From contig JBEDUK010000098.1 of NCBI GenBank assembly GCA_040414485.1, positions 1 to 38,895 of the forward strand: a stretch of DNA of 38,895 bases, in the 5' to 3' direction. Below, one piece after another: positions 38,231 through 38,895 of this stretch (the first letter of the stretch is position 1; every line of letters begins with the position of its first letter). A program made the position numbers and the translations under genes. Source of the DNA: JBEDUK01 sp040414485. Lineage in GTDB: Bacteria; Actinomycetota; UBA4738. The notes below the pieces were generated by a model. It ran no database searches, was not told the origin of the DNA, and saw only the letters and a list, made by a program, of their open reading frames with translations.

Positions 38231-38618
38231 GATCAGGCCGACTTCGGGACCAGCATGAACGGGACCGGATAGCCCACTGACCTGGGAAAACCCTTCCGGT
38301 GCGATCCCTTCAGTTCCCGTTGATTCTCAGCCGTCCACGGGGGCACCTGACGGGGCACCGGGCGCACTACTCGTCGTGCCTCCGCGCTGTTCTCATCCTG
38401 ATGCGGGACCGTTGGGGATGGGACCTTGAGCTTCGCCAGGATCTCCAGGAGTGCGTCCAACGGTCATTCCGGCGACCAAGAAGAGGTCGAGCGGCAGCTG
38501 CGTTCCATTGGCGGCCAGACCCGAGGCTCGCGCATCGGCTTCCCGTTGGAGCCTCACCCCTCGGCCCGAGAATGCCGTGGCCGCGGGAGTTGGATAGGCC
38601 CTCGCCGCGGGGCCAGTC
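38231..38618. other. Stretch without a supported gene
   Basis: About 390 bases between the tRNA-Cys fragment and the terminator of the last gene. A 75-residue minus-strand reading (38233-38460, starting MDALLEILAKLKVPSP) is open but has no recognisable domain or ribosome-binding site. If it is a gene it would be a small protein at the edge of an island. Confidence 0.4.
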
Positions 38619-38647
38619 GGGCGGCGGCGCCTTCGGCGCCGCCGCCC
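38619..38647 (-). terminator. Hairpin terminator of the last minus-strand gene
   Basis: GGGCGGCGGCGCC (38619-38631), loop TTC, GGCGCCGCCGCCC (38635-38647): a perfect 13-bp GC stem, 28 bases past the stop at 38675. No T-tract, as is usual in high-GC actinobacteria. Confidence 0.65.
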
Positions 38648-38674
38648 AGCTACCGAGCGTGCGGGGTCAGCCCG

Positions 38675-38895
38675 CTAGGGACCGGACTGGACGCATCCGG
38701 ACTTCGCGTTGCTCCACTCCTGCTGGAGGATGTAGAAGTTGCCGTTCCACTGCTCGTTGGCCTTGCCGCCGTCCAGGCCGACATTGCCGTAGTTGTACGC
38801 GCAGAGGTCGCCGATCTCGCCCTGGTTCGAGTTCCACCCGTTCGGGTAGTACCCGTCGGTCACGGCCTCCATCTGCTCGTGGCTGACGACGGACA
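38675..38895 (-). CDS. C-terminal part of a secreted metallopeptidase-like protein (runs off the window)
   Basis: About 72 residues, open at the right edge. It starts SVVSHEQMEAVTDGYYPNGW and has GEIGDLCAYNYG, then ANEQWNGNFYILQQEWSNA and ends GCVQSGP. The V-S-H-E-x-x-E-A-x-T-D-P block with a following G-x-E-I-G-D-x-C and L-Q-Q-E-W-S-N resembles the C-terminal part of secreted putative zinc peptidases found in soil actinobacteria, where the His-Glu would be part of the metal site. The two Cys may form a disulfide. The N-terminal domain, signal peptide and start lie outside the window. Confidence 0.6.
   Translation of the reverse strand, partial: SVVSHEQMEAVTDGYYPNGWNSNQGEIGDLCAYNYGNVGLDGGKANEQWNGNFYILQQEWSNAKSGCVQSGP

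Noticed and set aside
38184..38300. A complete tRNA-Cys gene
   Set aside because: Only the anticodon loop, T arm and 3' acceptor strand are present; the sequence upstream cannot form the D arm, the outer anticodon stem or the 5' acceptor strand.

Overview
This is a 38.9-kb chromosomal window from a high-GC bacterium, most likely a deep-branching or uncultured member of the Actinomycetota. The main evidence is gene order. Read on the minus strand from about 26 kb down to 1 kb, thrS, HIT, a pgsA-like gene, an acyltransferase, a PimA-like glycosyltransferase, pdxS, pdxT, yebC, ruvC, ruvA, ruvB, yajC, secD, secF and apt follow each other as in mycobacteria. Differences from that order are a FAD-linked oxidase after apt where relA would be expected, an EF-G-like gene plus a TMEM175-type channel gene between the pgsA-like gene and HIT, and plus-strand genes between pdxT and pdxS. 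A Chloroflexota lineage cannot be fully excluded without a tree.

Layout. 1-9.1 kb (minus strand) holds housekeeping genes: the FAD oxidase (partial), apt, secF, secD, yajC, a DUF2905 gene, ruvB, ruvA, ruvC, a GNAT acetyltransferase, yebC and pdxT. 9.1-12 kb (plus) holds a two-helix membrane peptide, an ABC exporter pair and an APH-type kinase. 12-17.8 kb holds a VOC protein, pdxS, a NodU/CmcH-type carbamoyltransferase, a DUF3048 protein, htpX and lemA. 17.8-20.5 kb is an operon of membrane-lipid and glycolipid genes. 20.7-28.4 kb holds the EF-G-like GTPase, the TMEM175 channel, HIT, thrS, an inositol-phosphatase-family enzyme, CorA and a RibD/DHFR-like reductase.

From about 28.5 kb the content is accessory: secreted proteins of unknown function, a YCII protein, a secreted PQQ-type beta-propeller, two tRNA-Val genes flanking a lytic transglycosylase with 21 consecutive prolines, a SnoaL-like protein, a zinc-ribbon microprotein, a STAS protein, a universal-stress protein and a beta-helix secreted protein. 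The last 2 kb looks like decayed mobile DNA: a twice-frameshifted secreted-protein gene, the C-terminal stub of a tyrosine recombinase, and the 3' half of a tRNA-Cys gene. I read this as the junction of two tandem genomic islands.

The clearest system-level signal is in the promoters. Many transcription units have a TAnnnT box only 6-11 bases before the start codon and no Shine-Dalgarno sequence, which predicts leaderless mRNAs. Other genes have a clear leader and Shine-Dalgarno. I do not see a CRISPR array, an intact integrase, an insertion sequence or a recognisable defence or biosynthetic system.
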